Positions 1 through 23,480 of a stretch of 64,000 nt of DNA are shown in pieces. Made by a program: the position numbers and the translations under genes. The notes beneath the pieces were generated by a model. That model saw only the letters and a program-made list of their open reading frames with translations. It was not told the DNA's origin and made no database searches. The first letter of the stretch is position 1. Every line of letters starts with the position of its first letter. Source of the DNA: Schistosoma haematobium (taxonomy: Eukaryota; Platyhelminthes; Trematoda; Strigeidida; Schistosomatidae); assembly GCF_000699445.3 (NCBI RefSeq), contig NC_067196.1:34306616-34370615 (forward strand), in the 5' to 3' direction.

Positions 1-122
1 AGACCGGTAATTAATTCCGATAATACCAGCACGTTGATGGATGTAATGGTTATTAAGAAAAAAAACTCTCTTACGATTTCGTATAAAACCAGACAAGTCC
101 AGTGGTCTTGAAGATATCAATC
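1..122 (+). mobile_element. CR1-like non-LTR fragment, left half (interrupted by Gypsy insertion)
   Basis: The last 60 bases read, in one frame, as a stretch ending KPDKSSGLEDI. This resembles the segment MEKSTGPDELHPKIL that precedes the reverse-transcriptase core of the better preserved CR1-like copy on the minus strand at 6.5-9.3 kb. The reading continues at 4240 after the Gypsy element and one copy of its 5-bp target duplication are removed. It is an old, decayed copy and its 5' end lies outside the window. The family call rests on comparison with the other copy in this window. Confidence 0.6.
118..122 (+). repeat. Target site duplication CAATC, left copy
   Basis: CAATC lies directly before the 5' LTR and again at 4235-4239 directly after the 3' LTR. 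A 5-bp duplication is usual for Ty3/Gypsy integration, so both element ends are confirmed. Confidence 0.85.
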
Positions 123-273
123 TGTGGTGTTTGAATGAACCAATGATACCTTTGTACTGGTTGAATGTTTGATTTCGAATTCTAAATACAGTACATTCGT
201 TGTGCCTGTGTCTTCTTAATTCAATTGCGTTAATCCTGGAATTCCTAATTCATACGACAATTAGAATACTATA
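123..273 (+). repeat. 5' LTR of the Gypsy element
   Basis: 151 bp, starting TGTGGTG and ending ACTATA; repeated at 4084-4234. Very short for an LTR. The bases right after it (TTGGCGTCGTGATGG) occupy the primer-binding-site position and begin with the expected TGG after one T; I cannot name the priming tRNA. Confidence 0.88.
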
Positions 274-284
274 TTGGCGTCGTG

Positions 285-1517
285 ATGGAACCTGCAATGG
301 AAAAGTTGGATATTCATTCAACTCCTGAAGCTATTGAGGATTATTTGGAAAGGTTCGAAATTTGGAGCATGACCAAGAAAGATGTTAAAGGTGAGAAAAT
401 TGTGGCACATTTTCTGACATTCATTGAGAGAGAAGCGTACAGCTTATTAAAAACTTTGGCATATCCAGAAAAACCTATCTCACTCCCTTATGCAACTCTT
501 AAAGAACTATTGTTAAGTCATGTAAAATACACCAGTTTTGAATGCCATGAAAGGGCGAAGTTTCATAAGATGGTTCGTCAAAATGACCAAAAGGTTCGGG
601 AATTCATCCTTGAATCACAGAAACAAGCTGGCAAGTGTAATTTCGGTGATCAACTTCATGTGCAACTGAGAGATCGATTAATTGCAGGAATTAACATGCC
701 GAGTTTGGAAAGAGAGCTGTTAAGAATGCCAAACTGTTCCTTTCAAGATGCTAGAACTACATGTATTAACTACGAAGCAGCCAATGAACTTGATATCCAG
801 TCGATGAACATTTCTAATACTTTGCTTAGTCGTCATGATGAACTACAATCTCAGGGTCACTCAAACTTGCGTTCATTTAACAGTGATTCCTATTCTCGTG
901 TAAATATGAAAGGTGTTTCAACGAGGAATTACAAAGCAAATCACAAAGGTGAGATGAAGTTTGGTAAATATTTATCATGTGGAAAGTTTCATGCTCGCAA
1001 TTCATGTGTATTTCGTAATGCTAAATGTTTTAAATGTGGTAAGGTAGGACACATTCAGTCAGTATACAAAGCTACTGTCCGTTTTGCTTCGAGCTGTACT
1101 AAATCTTGTAATTTAAATTTCAATAATTCGGATGTTTCTAGTGATCATTTGTCTTTGTCCACTATTTCGAAAGGTAATGCTCATATTCAGAAGCGATTAT
1201 ATACATCGCTTGGTTCATTTCATGACTTTATTCTGGACACAGGCAGTATAGAGTCCATTATTTCATTCAAGAACTTGAAAGCTTTAGATCCTAACGTTGT
1301 TGTACGACCCACTGAAGTATCAATACTGGGGATTACTGGACACAGACTGCCCATACGAGGATGTTGTGAATTGCTAATCAGAGATGATAATTCTTCATAC
1401 ATACCTTGTGAATTTTTAGTTAGCGAAACAGGACTGTCAATATTGGGTTTAAAGAATTTGAAAAGGCTTAAGGTGGAGTTGTCCTTCTTAGTTTCTAAAG
1501 AAAATTCTGATACTTGA
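285..1517 (+). CDS. Gypsy gag-protease ORF
   Basis: Starts at ATG 285, 12 nt after the 5' LTR, and is open to a TGA at 1515-1517. The N-terminal part is a capsid-like gag domain. Two zinc-knuckle-like motifs follow: positions 969-1007 (YLSCGKFHARNSC) and 1026-1067 (CFKCGKVGHIQSVY). Each has one metal-binding Cys replaced by Tyr. A retropepsin domain has its catalytic DTG at 1236-1244 and a later hydrophobic ILGL segment. The next ORF (RT) is in the same frame, so protease and polymerase are separated only by the single TGA. The protein would act in particle assembly and polyprotein cleavage. Confidence 0.85.
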   Translation: MEPAMEKLDIHSTPEAIEDYLERFEIWSMTKKDVKGEKIVAHFLTFIEREAYSLLKTLAYPEKPISLPYATLKELLLSHVKYTSFECHERAKFHKMVRQNDQKVREFILESQKQAGKCNFGDQLHVQLRDRLIAGINMPSLERELLRMPNCSFQDARTTCINYEAANELDIQSMNISNTLLSRHDELQSQGHSNLRSFNSDSYSRVNMKGVSTRNYKANHKGEMKFGKYLSCGKFHARNSCVFRNAKCFKCGKVGHIQSVYKATVRFASSCTKSCNLNFNNSDVSSDHLSLSTISKGNAHIQKRLYTSLGSFHDFILDTGSIESIISFKNLKALDPNVVVRPTEVSILGITGHRLPIRGCCELLIRDDNSSYIPCEFLVSETGLSILGLKNLKRLKVELSFLVSKENSDT

Positions 1518-2643
1518 CTTAAAGATTTGATAGCTATGTGTGCTAAGTGCAGTGGAGGTATGAAAATTAAGCCTATAAAACTTCAAGTACAGGGTGATCC
1601 CGTCTTTCTTAAAAGACGAATAATTCCTTATGGTCTTCGAGAAGCAGTACATAAGACATTAAACGATTTGTGTGTGCAAGGCATAATTGAACCAATTCAG
1701 TCTTCAGCATGGGGTACTCCTATCGTTACGCCACTGAAGTCAGACGGCAAGACCCCTAGAATTTGCGGTGACTATAGAATAACTCTGAACTCCCGTTTGT
1801 TGAAGCAAACGTGCACGATGGTAGAAGCTGAAGATATTCTAAATCGACTTCATGGTTCTAAAGTGTTCTCGAAAGTCGACCTAAAAGATGCTTATCTTCG
1901 AATTCCTTTAGATGAATCTTCATCTATTTTGACGACAATTAACACTCCTTTTGGTCTGTTCAAATACAATTTCCTTCCATTTGGTCTAAGTTGTTCTCCA
2001 GCCATATTTCAGGAAGTTATGAATAAAGTAGTTAGTGATCTTGAAGGTGTTGAAGTTTATCAAGATGATCTCATTGTTCATGGTTCTAATAAGGTAGTTC
2101 ATGACCAGAGACTTATTGCTTTATTGCGTCGTTTAATTGAGAAGAATATAACAGTGAATCCAAATAAGTGTTCATTTTGTGTATCTAGTTTTGAATGCCT
2201 TGGATACCTAGTTGATGGTAATGGTTTTAGACCAGATATGAAACGACTAGCTCCACTGACTAATGCACCGTCTCCGAAAAATCTTACAGAATTACGTTCA
2301 CTAGTGGGTGCTCTTCAATACTATTCCCGTTTTATTCCTAATTTTTCTTGTCGCGCAAATTGTTCATTTAATATTTTAACATCCAATTCATTCAAATGGA
2401 GTGAGGAACAAGAGTCATGCTTACGAAGTCTGCTGAAGTTTCTTCAAAGTGATGCTGTTCTTCGAACGTACTCCCCTAATGTACATTCTGTGCTTATTAC
2501 TGATGCATCACCTGTGGGAATTGGTGCAGTTTTGGAATAGGAAGGTAAACCAGTTATTTGTGTTTCACGTAAACTTACTGTTACTGAACAAGGTTATTCA
2601 CAGACTCAGCGAGAAGCATTAACTGTGTTTTGGGCTGTTTTTT
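1518..2643 (+). pseudogene. Gypsy pol: reverse transcriptase and RNase H, interrupted
   Basis: Same frame as gag-protease. RT motifs are clear: a WGTPIV segment near 1710, an FSKVDL(K)DAY segment near 1870, the LPFGLSCSPAIFQ segment near 1975, and the catalytic YQDD box at 2058-2069. RNase H starts around 2480 with the TDAS active-site segment. A TAG at 2538-2540 interrupts it, and a frame change at the T6 run (2638-2643) moves the rest of RNase H into the integrase frame. Function if intact: copying element RNA to DNA in the particle. Confidence 0.85.
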
Positions 2644-4095
2644 AGACTTCATAAATATTTATTCGGAAAGAAATTCACTATTCTTACTGATCATGAAGCT
2701 TTAAAGTTTATTTATCATCCCAAAAAATCCTTAGCACGTTCCTCAGCAGCTATGGTTCAGCGATGGAGTACTGCTTTGAGTGCATATGACTATACGGTTC
2801 AGCACAGAAGTGCCAAACAGATTCAACATGTTGATTACATTTCTCGACAGTCATTACAAGATAAACCTATTAATACTTCGGATTGTTTGTTAGTGCAACC
2901 TTTACCAGTGAGACGTTCAGATCTCATTAGAGAAACTCGTAGATATTTTGGATGTATACTCAGTGCTATAAGGAAAGGTTGGAATGCTAATTTGAAACGG
3001 AGATTTCCTATCTATTTTTCAAAGCGGGATGAGTTATCTACTACTCCTGATGGTATTCTGTGTTTAAACGATCGTGTTGTCATTCCTCCTTCATTGCGTA
3101 AATCTGTTCTTGAAGATCTTCATAGTGGTCATTTAGGTGTTGAGAAAATGAAGTCCTTGGCAAGGCTAACATGCTGGTGGCCAGAGATAAATGCAGATAT
3201 ATGTCGCACGGCAAACAATTGTGAGAAATGTCATCAGTTGAAAAATCATCCTTCAAAGTGGGTGCCATGGCCAGTATCGTCTGAGGCCTGGCAGAGGATT
3301 CATGCTGACTATTGTGGACCATTTCTTGATAAATACTACGCACTAGTAGTCATTGATTCTTTTTCAAAGTGGCCTGAAGTTTTTTTCACAACTTCACCAA
3401 ATTCTGATTTCACAATACAAGCATTAAGAAAGGTGTTTAGTCGAGAAGGTGTTCCCTTGGTGTTGGTGACTGATAATGGCTCACATTTTGCTGCAGATGA
3501 AGTCACTACCTGGTTGAACGGTATAGGGTGCAAACATCTATTTACTGCTCCCAGACATCCGTGTTCTAATGGTCAGGCAGAGAATTTTGTTAGGACATTA
3601 AAGACTGCTATTGATTCTATAGCCCGCTCAACATTTAATGAGCTGGAGAGGGGAGTAGATACCTTTCTATTGCAATATAGAAATGCCAAACATTCGGTGA
3701 CGAAGGAGACTCCAGCGAAGCTATTGAAAGGAAGAATTCTTCGGTCGAATATGAGATGTCTGGAGTCTGCAGAAGTTACATACTATCGAGGAAATGATCT
3801 TCGACCATCTACGGGTATTGTTCTGAAGAATGTCGGAAAATCGATGGTGCGAATTCTAGACATCGATGGCTTAAGTACACACAGTCGACATGTAGATCAA
3901 ATACAATTTCAGGAACCAGGTGAGTCAGTTCCAATTGCGATTGTTAATTCTAATGCTAATGAGCATATTCTAGATAATACAGAATCCTTATCCAATACAA
4001 TGTCAGACAGACTCAGGATGAATTTGAGAAGAAGACGTACGATTGATTACAAACACCTAGACTCCAATTTAAGCTGTGGCGGATGTGGTGTTTGA
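2644..4095 (+). CDS. Gypsy pol: end of RNase H and integrase
   Basis: After the frame change at 2638-2643 the reading continues to a TGA at 4093-4095, which lies inside the 3' LTR. The first Met in frame is at 2752. An HHCC zinc-binding domain is seen (H near 3129, then CEKC near 3222), followed by a DDE core: HADYCGP near 3300, TDNGSHF near 3470 and the GQAEN glutamate near 3575. The C-terminus ends in a basic stretch RRRRT. This is the strand-transfer enzyme of the element. Its overlap with the LTR is unusual but helps explain the compact size. Confidence 0.85.
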   Translation, partial: RLHKYLFGKKFTILTDHEALKFIYHPKKSLARSSAAMVQRWSTALSAYDYTVQHRSAKQIQHVDYISRQSLQDKPINTSDCLLVQPLPVRRSDLIRETRRYFGCILSAIRKGWNANLKRRFPIYFSKRDELSTTPDGILCLNDRVVIPPSLRKSVLEDLHSGHLGVEKMKSLARLTCWWPEINADICRTANNCEKCHQLKNHPSKWVPWPVSSEAWQRIHADYCGPFLDKYYALVVIDSFSKWPEVFFTTSPNSDFTIQALRKVFSREGVPLVLVTDNGSHFAADEVTTWLNGIGCKHLFTAPRHPCSNGQAENFVRTLKTAIDSIARSTFNELERGVDTFLLQYRNAKHSVTKETPAKLLKGRILRSNMRCLESAEVTYYRGNDLRPSTGIVLKNVGKSMVRILDIDGLSTHSRHVDQIQFQEPGESVPIAIVNSNANEHILDNTESLSNTMSDRLRMNLRRRRTIDYKHLDSNLSCGGCGV

Positions 4096-4234
4096 ATGAA
4101 CCAATGATACCTTTGTACTGGTTGAATGTTTGATTTCGAATTCTAAATACAGTTCATTCGTTGTGCTTGTGTCTTCTTAATTCAATTGCGTTAATCCTGG
4201 AATTCCTAATTCATACGACAATTAGAATACTATA
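4084..4234 (+). repeat. 3' LTR of the Gypsy element
   Basis: Matches 123-273 except at two positions (A to T and C to T by eye). The integrase stop codon lies 12 bases into it. Confidence 0.88.
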
Positions 4235-4830
4235 CAATCCCAGGATTATGAAGGCTCTGTCAGATGTAATGACTGAATCGCTGACCATACTGACTGGCAT
4301 GTTTTGAGGCAGTCTAAGCCGCCAAAAACTGGGGAAACGCAATAGTCAGTCACGTTTATGAGGCGGGGAGAGGAGACTTGGCTAGTACCTATCGACCTAC
4401 CAGTCTAAACAGTGTAGTTGTCAAACTGATAGAAAAGACTACTCTGATGGCTATTTTGAACTGCGCGGAAGAGCATGAATTTTTATCAAATGAATATGGT
4501 TTTACCAGAGACCTATCGTGCTCAAAAAATCTTCTAATCGCAAGAAAAGATTGGGCTACAGCGAAAGATAAAGATAATACAGGATGACCTAACTTCACTA
4601 ACTGTATGGATGGGCAGATGGTCATTAGAAGTTAACTCTAACAAGAGTTTAGTGATGTTAATAAATAACTACGACAATTCATATCACCATACGACATGCG
4701 GAGTTGTGTTACTTAAAGTAATGAACTGTGAAGATCTAGGAGTTTCAATAAGCAGTGACATCAAAACTACGAGCAACTGCAAGGCTACCGCTGCCAAAGT
4801 CTTATTAGTCATGTGAGCTATCCGTAAGTA
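4235..4830 (+). mobile_element. CR1-like non-LTR fragment, right half
   Basis: Begins with the second CAATC duplication and then continues the reading left at 122 (NPRIMKAL...). Around 4381-4590 it reads YRPTSLNSVVVKLIEK and LSCSKNLLIARKDW, matching the YRPVSLTSVVIK and CTTNLLIARELW segments of the CR1 copy at 6.5-9.3 kb. Around 4610-4815 it matches the later EVNSNKS and DLGVSISSDIKTT segments. The region between those (including the YADD box) is missing, so the copy carries an internal deletion as well as frameshifts. Confidence 0.7.
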
Positions 4831-4879
4831 TTCTGAAATTACTAAGCAGTGTATGTCACCTTTTTCAGTTTGTACACCC

Positions 4880-6290
4880 ACACTCTGAACACTGTGATCA
4901 CTGAAGAACCCGATGACTTTGGTCTGTTACATAAGCTTGATTGAGGTGAACCCACAGGACTTGATGAAATGAACACCAAGTTACTGGAGAAATTGTCGAA
5001 TTTTGTTGTTTTAATCTAGCTGTAATACATGGTAGATTACCGAAATATTGGAACGCCATAGTATTTCTTATCTTTAAAACACATATGAGACATGAACGTG
5101 AATATTGTCAACCCGTAAGCCTAACCAGCGTGGTTGCAGTTAGACGAAAAACCGGGCTCTTTCTGAAAAGTGACATGGCTTTAGATCGGGTTATTCCTGT
5201 CTCACTAACTTATTAGTAACCTATGAAAGTTGGTGCGCTCTTAAAGATCAAAAGTTATCTACATCGATTTCAGTCAGGCTTTCGACAACGTTACTCACAA
5301 CTGGCTATTATATAAATTAATTAACACCGGGATTGAAAGCAATTTATCTATGTGAAATAAGGACTTAATTGGGCACCAAAAAAGAGTATGGGTGAACACG
5401 AAGTTGTCTATCTGGAAAACAGGGCTCGGCAGAATGCCTCGGAGTACAGTTTTGAGGCCAGCGTTGTTCCTGCAGTAGGTAAATGACTTTCCTAGTCCCC
5501 TATCATCATCCATTTTATTATATGCTGACGTTTTCAGGATATGTAGGATGAATAAAAGTAAAAGTTATAGTTTACTGCTTCAAAATGAAATGGAGAAATC
5601 ATCTGAATGGTCTAAAATTTGATAATTGCCGACTTATACTTCCAAGTGCATTTCGGTGCATATTGGTCACTGTTGTGTAGATATATACACGGTGAATAAC
5701 ACTAAGCAACCTGTTGTCCAGAAGCACACCGACTAAAGAGTCATCGGTAGCCAAAATATAAAGGCTACTGCGCACTTCCGTGCCATGAAAGCTGAAATTT
5801 TTAGATAACTGTAGTCAATACCTTGGGCCTCTAGCAATGTCGATGCTAAAACCTTTTTGAGTGTTTATACAGTATTCTTTCGTCCTAAATTCGAGTACTG
5901 CATTCAAGCGGCTAGCCCCTGCCTAAAACGAAACGTTGAGACGGTGAAAAACGTTCAAAGGACTGTAATCAAGCTGATTTTCAGAGTGGCAAAGCTGTCG
6001 TACGATTCTCGACAGGCTAAAGTTAACCTATTTCCATTGTCATATCAAAGAACCAGAGGTGACTTGATCACGGTTTTTAAATTACGCAACAACAAATTTG
6101 CACATGATATGCCTCCGCTTTCTTTGCCCTCCAGAACAGAGAATATACGAGGAAACTCTAAAAATGTTTACAAGCCCAGAGTAAATTCCCATCTAATCAT
6201 CAACGAATAGAATTCATTAGCTCAACACACAATTGAAGCTACTTCAGTCAATGCTTTTGAAAAAAGTTGAACCAACTGATAGAACACTAT
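4880..6290 (+). mobile_element. Second decayed CR1-like copy
   Basis: Short readings in shifting frames follow CR1 RT order: GLDEMNTKLL near 4960, IYIDFSQAFDNV near 5260, LLYADVF near 5520 (catalytic YADD reduced to YADV), then an open stretch at 5857-6210 (CIQAASPCLKRNVE, RTRGDLITVFKL, NSHLIINE) that matches the RT C-terminal tail of the 6.5-9.3 kb copy. It carries many stops and is dead. It lies on the same strand as the preceding fragment and may be a separate insertion, because it restarts at an earlier RT position. Confidence 0.7.
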
Positions 6291-6535
6291 AGTCAGTCTC
6301 CTATCCTTCCCGAAACTAAAACTAAAAGTGGTCAAAATACTGGATTACCGTGGTCTAATGATGATTTTCTTATTAATAAGCTTCATATTTTCATTTTAAT
6401 GTAAGGATGATTATGTGGAAGCTAATTCTAGGAAAGTTCGAAAACTTAGATCAAATCATTAGCGTTTAGGGTTTTGTTTCTCGTAGTGAGCAGTGAATTA
6501 CTGGAATTCCCCACAAGAACACGACATGTTAGATT
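6291..6535. other. Non-coding spacer between CR1 copies
   Basis: 245 bases of AT-rich sequence between the 3' end of the decayed plus-strand CR1 copy and the 3' end of the minus-strand one. No ORF or repeat seen. Confidence 0.5.
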
Positions 6536-9265
6536 TCAGATTCAGATTTGTGTAGTAAGGACAGAAGGCCTACGGCCTATGTTATTCCTTTTGTAGTATG
6601 CTTCTGTGAGTGTCCAGTCTTCTCTTGAAAGCGTCAATTGAAGGAGCGGACACCACTGCTTCAGGCAGCAGGTTCCAAGTATTGATGACTCGGTGTGAAA
6701 ACCTGTATGCCACGGGTATTTTGTTCGTTCTTGGCTTTTCTACTAACCTGCTATGTCCTCTGAGGTGTCCCGATCTAGTGGGAAGAAAGAGAGAGAATAA
6801 GTTAGGTCCGAAATCATTTCTCAGTATTCCGTACATCAAAATTAGATCTCCCCTTAGTTTGCGATAGAACAGAGTAAAGAGGTCCAGCTTTTCAAGCCGC
6901 TCTTTATATGATAAACCCTGGAGTTCCGGAATTGCACGCGTAGCTGCCCTCTGTACTTTTTCTAGTATGTCTGAGTCACCTTTTAAACAGGGGCTTGCAG
7001 CCTGAACACAGTTCTCTAACTTAGTTCTCACTAAGGATGTGTATACTGTGGTGAACATGGTAGTATCAAGCTTAGTGAATGTCCTTTTTAAAGCCCAGAG
7101 GGTTCGAACCCCCTTGGCTGCGACCTCCAGGCAATAGGCCGTTGTCTTAAGATCATTGCTCACCGTCACCCCTAGATCCTTATGAGACCGGACTACGGGT
7201 AATGACACATCCCCTTTGTTGTACGTATTAACCTTTGAATCCCCCAAGTGCATGTAGACACACTTTTCTGAGTTGATAGGCATCAGCCACTCCTTAGACC
7301 AGTTTATCATATTATTTAAGTCTGTCTGAAGAGTAAATGCGTCTTTGTCTCCAGGAACTGCTCGCCAAATTTTTACATCATCAGCGTATAATAACATTAG
7401 AGACTGTACTATACTTGTAAGATCATTAACGTACATCATAAAAAGTAAAGGACCTAGGACGGAACCTTGAGGTACCCCACTAGTACTGGTCTCCAGATGG
7501 AGCACTTGGAATTCATTCAAACTTTCTGTCTACGACCTAATAGGAAATCCTTAATCCATTTTAAAAGAGGTCCGGCAATACCAAGGTTTGCCAACTTCAA
7601 TAGCAGTCTATTAGTTGGCACCTTGTCAAAAGCCTTACTGAAGTCTATGTAGACAACATCCACTGAGTTTCCATTGTCTAGCGCATTAATCCAGAGCTCC
7701 CTAGCTATAAGGAGGTTCGTTGTACAGGATAGACCCTCTCTAAAACCATGTTGTGCGATGTTCAGCAAGTTGTTGGTTTCCATAAATGCCGTTATGGTCC
7801 GTTTGATTATCCTTCCCAGTATTTTAATTACAACACTGGTGAGGCTTACGGGTCTGTAATTCGATGGAACTTGTCGTGGACCTGTTTTGTGTATGGGAGT
7901 GACGATTGCGTCCTTCCAGTCCATAGGTAACACACCTTGGTCAAGTGACATATTAAATATCACAGTCAGTGGGGCTGCGATATATTCGGCAATATGTCTC
8001 AAGATTTTAGGGTGTAGTTCATCTGGTCCTGTTGACTTCTCCATGTTTAGGGTGCTAAGAGCCTTAAGCACATCGTTTTGGTCGAAGTCCACGGTGAGCA
8101 GCTGGTTTGTTGACTCTGTAATTGGGTCTGGTTCTTTCTCTAGAGGAGGTTCCTGAGTGAAAACTGCCCCAAAATAGTCAGCCATAGCCTCTACTTTTTC
8201 CTGATCTTCCTCTATCATTTCAGATTCACTTCCTACTTTAATTAGGTTGGGAATCCAGTGATGAATCCTTGTTCTGTAGTTTATGTACGAGAATATCCTC
8301 TTGGGCTGCTTGAGTGCAGATTCTGCCAGCTGCATTTCATATTTTCTTTGCGCTTCCCGAATTTTAGTTATACACTCGTTTCTTATCGATCTGTAGTGTT
8401 CCATCGTACCTGCTGTGCCAAGGCAGATGGCAACATCCCAGCATTTCTTCTTTTGTCTTAGTAAGCGTCGAATATCCCACCCTAACCAGGGATGTCCGTG
8501 CTTCTTTTTCTTTGGGACAGTCCAGGGTATGTATGGTTGAGTTACCCGATTGTATAACTGCCTGAATAGAGTCCATGCCTCTTGTACTGATGCCTTTGAG
8601 TCAATTTCCCAGTTCTCAGCCGATGCTGCGGAGTTAATTGCCTGCATATCTGCCTTCCATATGTTAGGACGGGCCGGCGCAACTGTTTGACAAGCAATCT
8701 CAGCCATGAATTTGAATAAGATGACTACATGGTCACTTCTCCCAAGTGGTGGGAGAAAAGCCATTTGACCAACGTCATCACCGTGTGTGAAGACTAAATA
8801 TAGTATAGAAGGAGAGTTTCTTAAGTCGTATCTTGTGGGATCTCTAATGTGTTGGAATAATGCTAGTCCAATCGAGGTTTCTAACAGTTTGGAGTCGAAC
8901 GACGATATCGATGACCCTACTTCTAAGTTAACCCAGTTTATATATGGTGCATTAAAGTCGCCTACTACAAGACTTTTGCAGTTGTTACACCAGGACCTAA
9001 GTTTACTTAGGATAAAATCATCTGCTACAGATTCTGGACTGCGATATACTACAACTACTTCAATATCTTGCCGTCGGCATTTCAACTTACATCTCACCAG
9101 TTCACATGTCCCTGAAACATGTGCTACTGTCTCAGCTAATCTTATGGTTAGGGTACTTTTCGTGTACAGGATAACCCCGCCTCCCCTTCGGTTTAATCTA
9201 TCAGCCCTACTGGTACTTTCAGATAAAATAGACCAAGAATGATTTTTAGTGCAATAAGTACCCAA
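6536..9265 (-). mobile_element. CR1/Jockey-group non-LTR retrotransposon, 5'-truncated
   Basis: About 2.7 kb with endonuclease and reverse transcriptase on the minus strand, broken by one frame change near 7515. The 5' part of the endonuclease is missing: recognisable element protein begins at about 9265 (SRADRLNRRGGG). The 3' UTR after the stop at 6582 ends near 6536 with short TCTGAA repeats. It is the best preserved CR1 copy in the window and serves as reference for the pieces at 1-122, 4235-6290 and 42720-43240. I found no clear target duplication. Confidence 0.85.
6582..7520 (-). pseudogene. CR1-like ORF, RT core and C-terminal part
   Basis: Reads SGVPQGSVLGPLLF, then LLYADDVKI (the catalytic YADD box), then SEKCVYMHLGDS and the long C-terminal tail with RAATRAIPELQGLSYKERL. 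It is in a different frame from the upstream endonuclease part, joined by a frame change near 7515. Stop at 6582-6584. Confidence 0.85.
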
Positions 9266-9331
9266 AGCAAGTATAATCACAACAAGTACAAAAATCACTG
9301 CCCTTTTTGAAACGAACACTAGTTGATACAT
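7517..9331 (-). pseudogene. CR1-like ORF, endonuclease and RT N-terminal part
   Basis: 604 codons open. From about residue 40: an exonuclease-endonuclease-phosphatase fold with VVVYRSPES, VVGDFNAPYINW and GRSDHVVI motifs. Then RT motifs KSTGPDELHPKIL, YRPVSLTSVV, CTTNLLIARELW and YIDFSKAFDKVP. The first 25 or so codons are hydrophobic and unlike the family; they probably come from sequence outside the truncated element, so the open frame is longer than the element. The frame ends 3 codons after GRRQKV by a frame change. Confidence 0.85.
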
Positions 9332-9500
9332 TTACTTCGAGTCTGAATTTCCAGATTACAACAGATTGCAAGGACTGATGTTGGTTAATTTATCTGTATG
9401 GTAAATCACAAAAAATAACAGTTTGTTACCCTCCCCATTACCAAGCAAGTTTTTTGTCTGAAATTGAACTTTGTCCTGTGGAGGTTACTTTGATTTACTT

Positions 9501-9510
9501 CATTACACAG
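9501..9510 (+). promoter_or_regulatory. Splice acceptor just upstream of the PSMC2 start
   Basis: CATTACACAG ends 3 nt before the ATG at 9514. It could be the acceptor of a 5' UTR intron or of spliced-leader trans-splicing, which schistosomes use for part of their genes. It cannot be resolved without transcript 5' ends. Confidence 0.4.
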
Positions 9511-9513
9511 CAA

Positions 9514-22737
<13,224 letters not shown>

Positions 22738-22760
22738 CTAATTCAGCATCATTTACTTCA

Positions 22761-22766
22761 AATAAA
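22761..22766 (+). terminator. Poly(A) signal of PSMC2
   Basis: AATAAA 23 nt after the TAA at 22735-22737. Canonical hexamer at a plausible distance for a short 3' UTR. Confidence 0.65.
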
Positions 22767-23299
22767 TCCCACTATAAATCATGTGCTTTATATCTTGTCC
22801 TTTCAGTATTTTAAGAGAACAACAATCATTTTTCCATTATTAGATGTTAAAATTTTATCGAATAAGCACTTGTGGTAGATGACTTGTTATAGGCAGTTTG
22901 CCCACCGCTAATTATTCCTGTTTTATATACATAGGGTTATATATATATACAGTCACCTGTTACCGAATAAAGTAAAACCGCATCGCAAGTCGTTCGTGAC
23001 AATCGATAGGGATGTGATGTAATGACCGGATAAGCTTATTTCAATATAAAGTTGGTTTTGAGATAATTGAAGAGAATCATAAATGAATTATATGGTCACA
23101 GTTAATGAATAACTGGCAAACTTGGAAGTAATAGCAACTGATTAATAAGTATCGCAACTAGGAAGGAGATGGGATGGGACCGTGTTCGCTTTTATGCACG
23201 AAGTTTAGTCTTTCGTTCGACAGTGCATCAGTTTGAATAACATTATAGAAACTGTAATTTGAATTTATTGTCCACATCCGACCTTATGTTGATAAGGAG
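22767..23299. other. Intergenic, no feature
   Basis: AT-rich, with a short TA run near 22938. The part from about 23160 may be the poorly conserved head of the SINE-like repeat that follows. Confidence 0.45.
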
Positions 23300-23480
23300 T
23301 TTTTAACACAGTCCGCCTTTGAGAGGGTGACAGTCGAATGTTTGGTGCTTTACCAGTCTTGGCGGGTACACTAGATCTGTTGGGAAAACCCAGTCCAATG
23401 GTGCACATGGGCTGCAGAATCCCAAGGGAAACTACTATGCGACGGTATTTACTAATGGTTCACTGACTTATGAATTATAC
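23300..23480 (+). repeat. SINE-like dispersed repeat, decayed copy
   Basis: The segment GAATGTTTGGTGCTTTACC, CCAATGGTGCACATGGGCT and CAGAATCCCAAGGGAAAC parallels GAATGTCCGGCGCTTTAACC, CAATGGTGCACATGGGCT and CAGTATCCTACGGGAAC in the copy at 60223-60621. No tail is seen. Confidence 0.45.

Larger units (their letters stand above)
123..4234 (+). mobile_element. Ty3/Gypsy LTR retrotransposon, near full length
   Basis: A 4,112-bp element with direct LTRs of 151 bp, flanked by CAATC on both sides. Internal order is gag, protease, reverse transcriptase, RNase H, integrase, which is the Ty3/Gypsy order. The LTRs differ at two of 151 positions by eye, so the insertion is fairly young. Three breaks are visible: an in-frame TGA between protease and RT, a TAG at 2538-2540, and one extra T in a run of six T at 2638-2643 inside RNase H. 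The copy is therefore probably not autonomous. I cannot assign it to a named schistosome element. Confidence 0.9.

Noticed and set aside
2638..2645. Programmed frameshift in the Gypsy element
   Set aside because: The T6 run lies inside RNase H, just after a nonsense codon at 2538. A slippage mutation or homopolymer error is simpler than recoding.
8787..9242. 151-codon plus-strand open frame
   Set aside because: It lies antisense to the CR1 endonuclease; shadow frame with no family resemblance.
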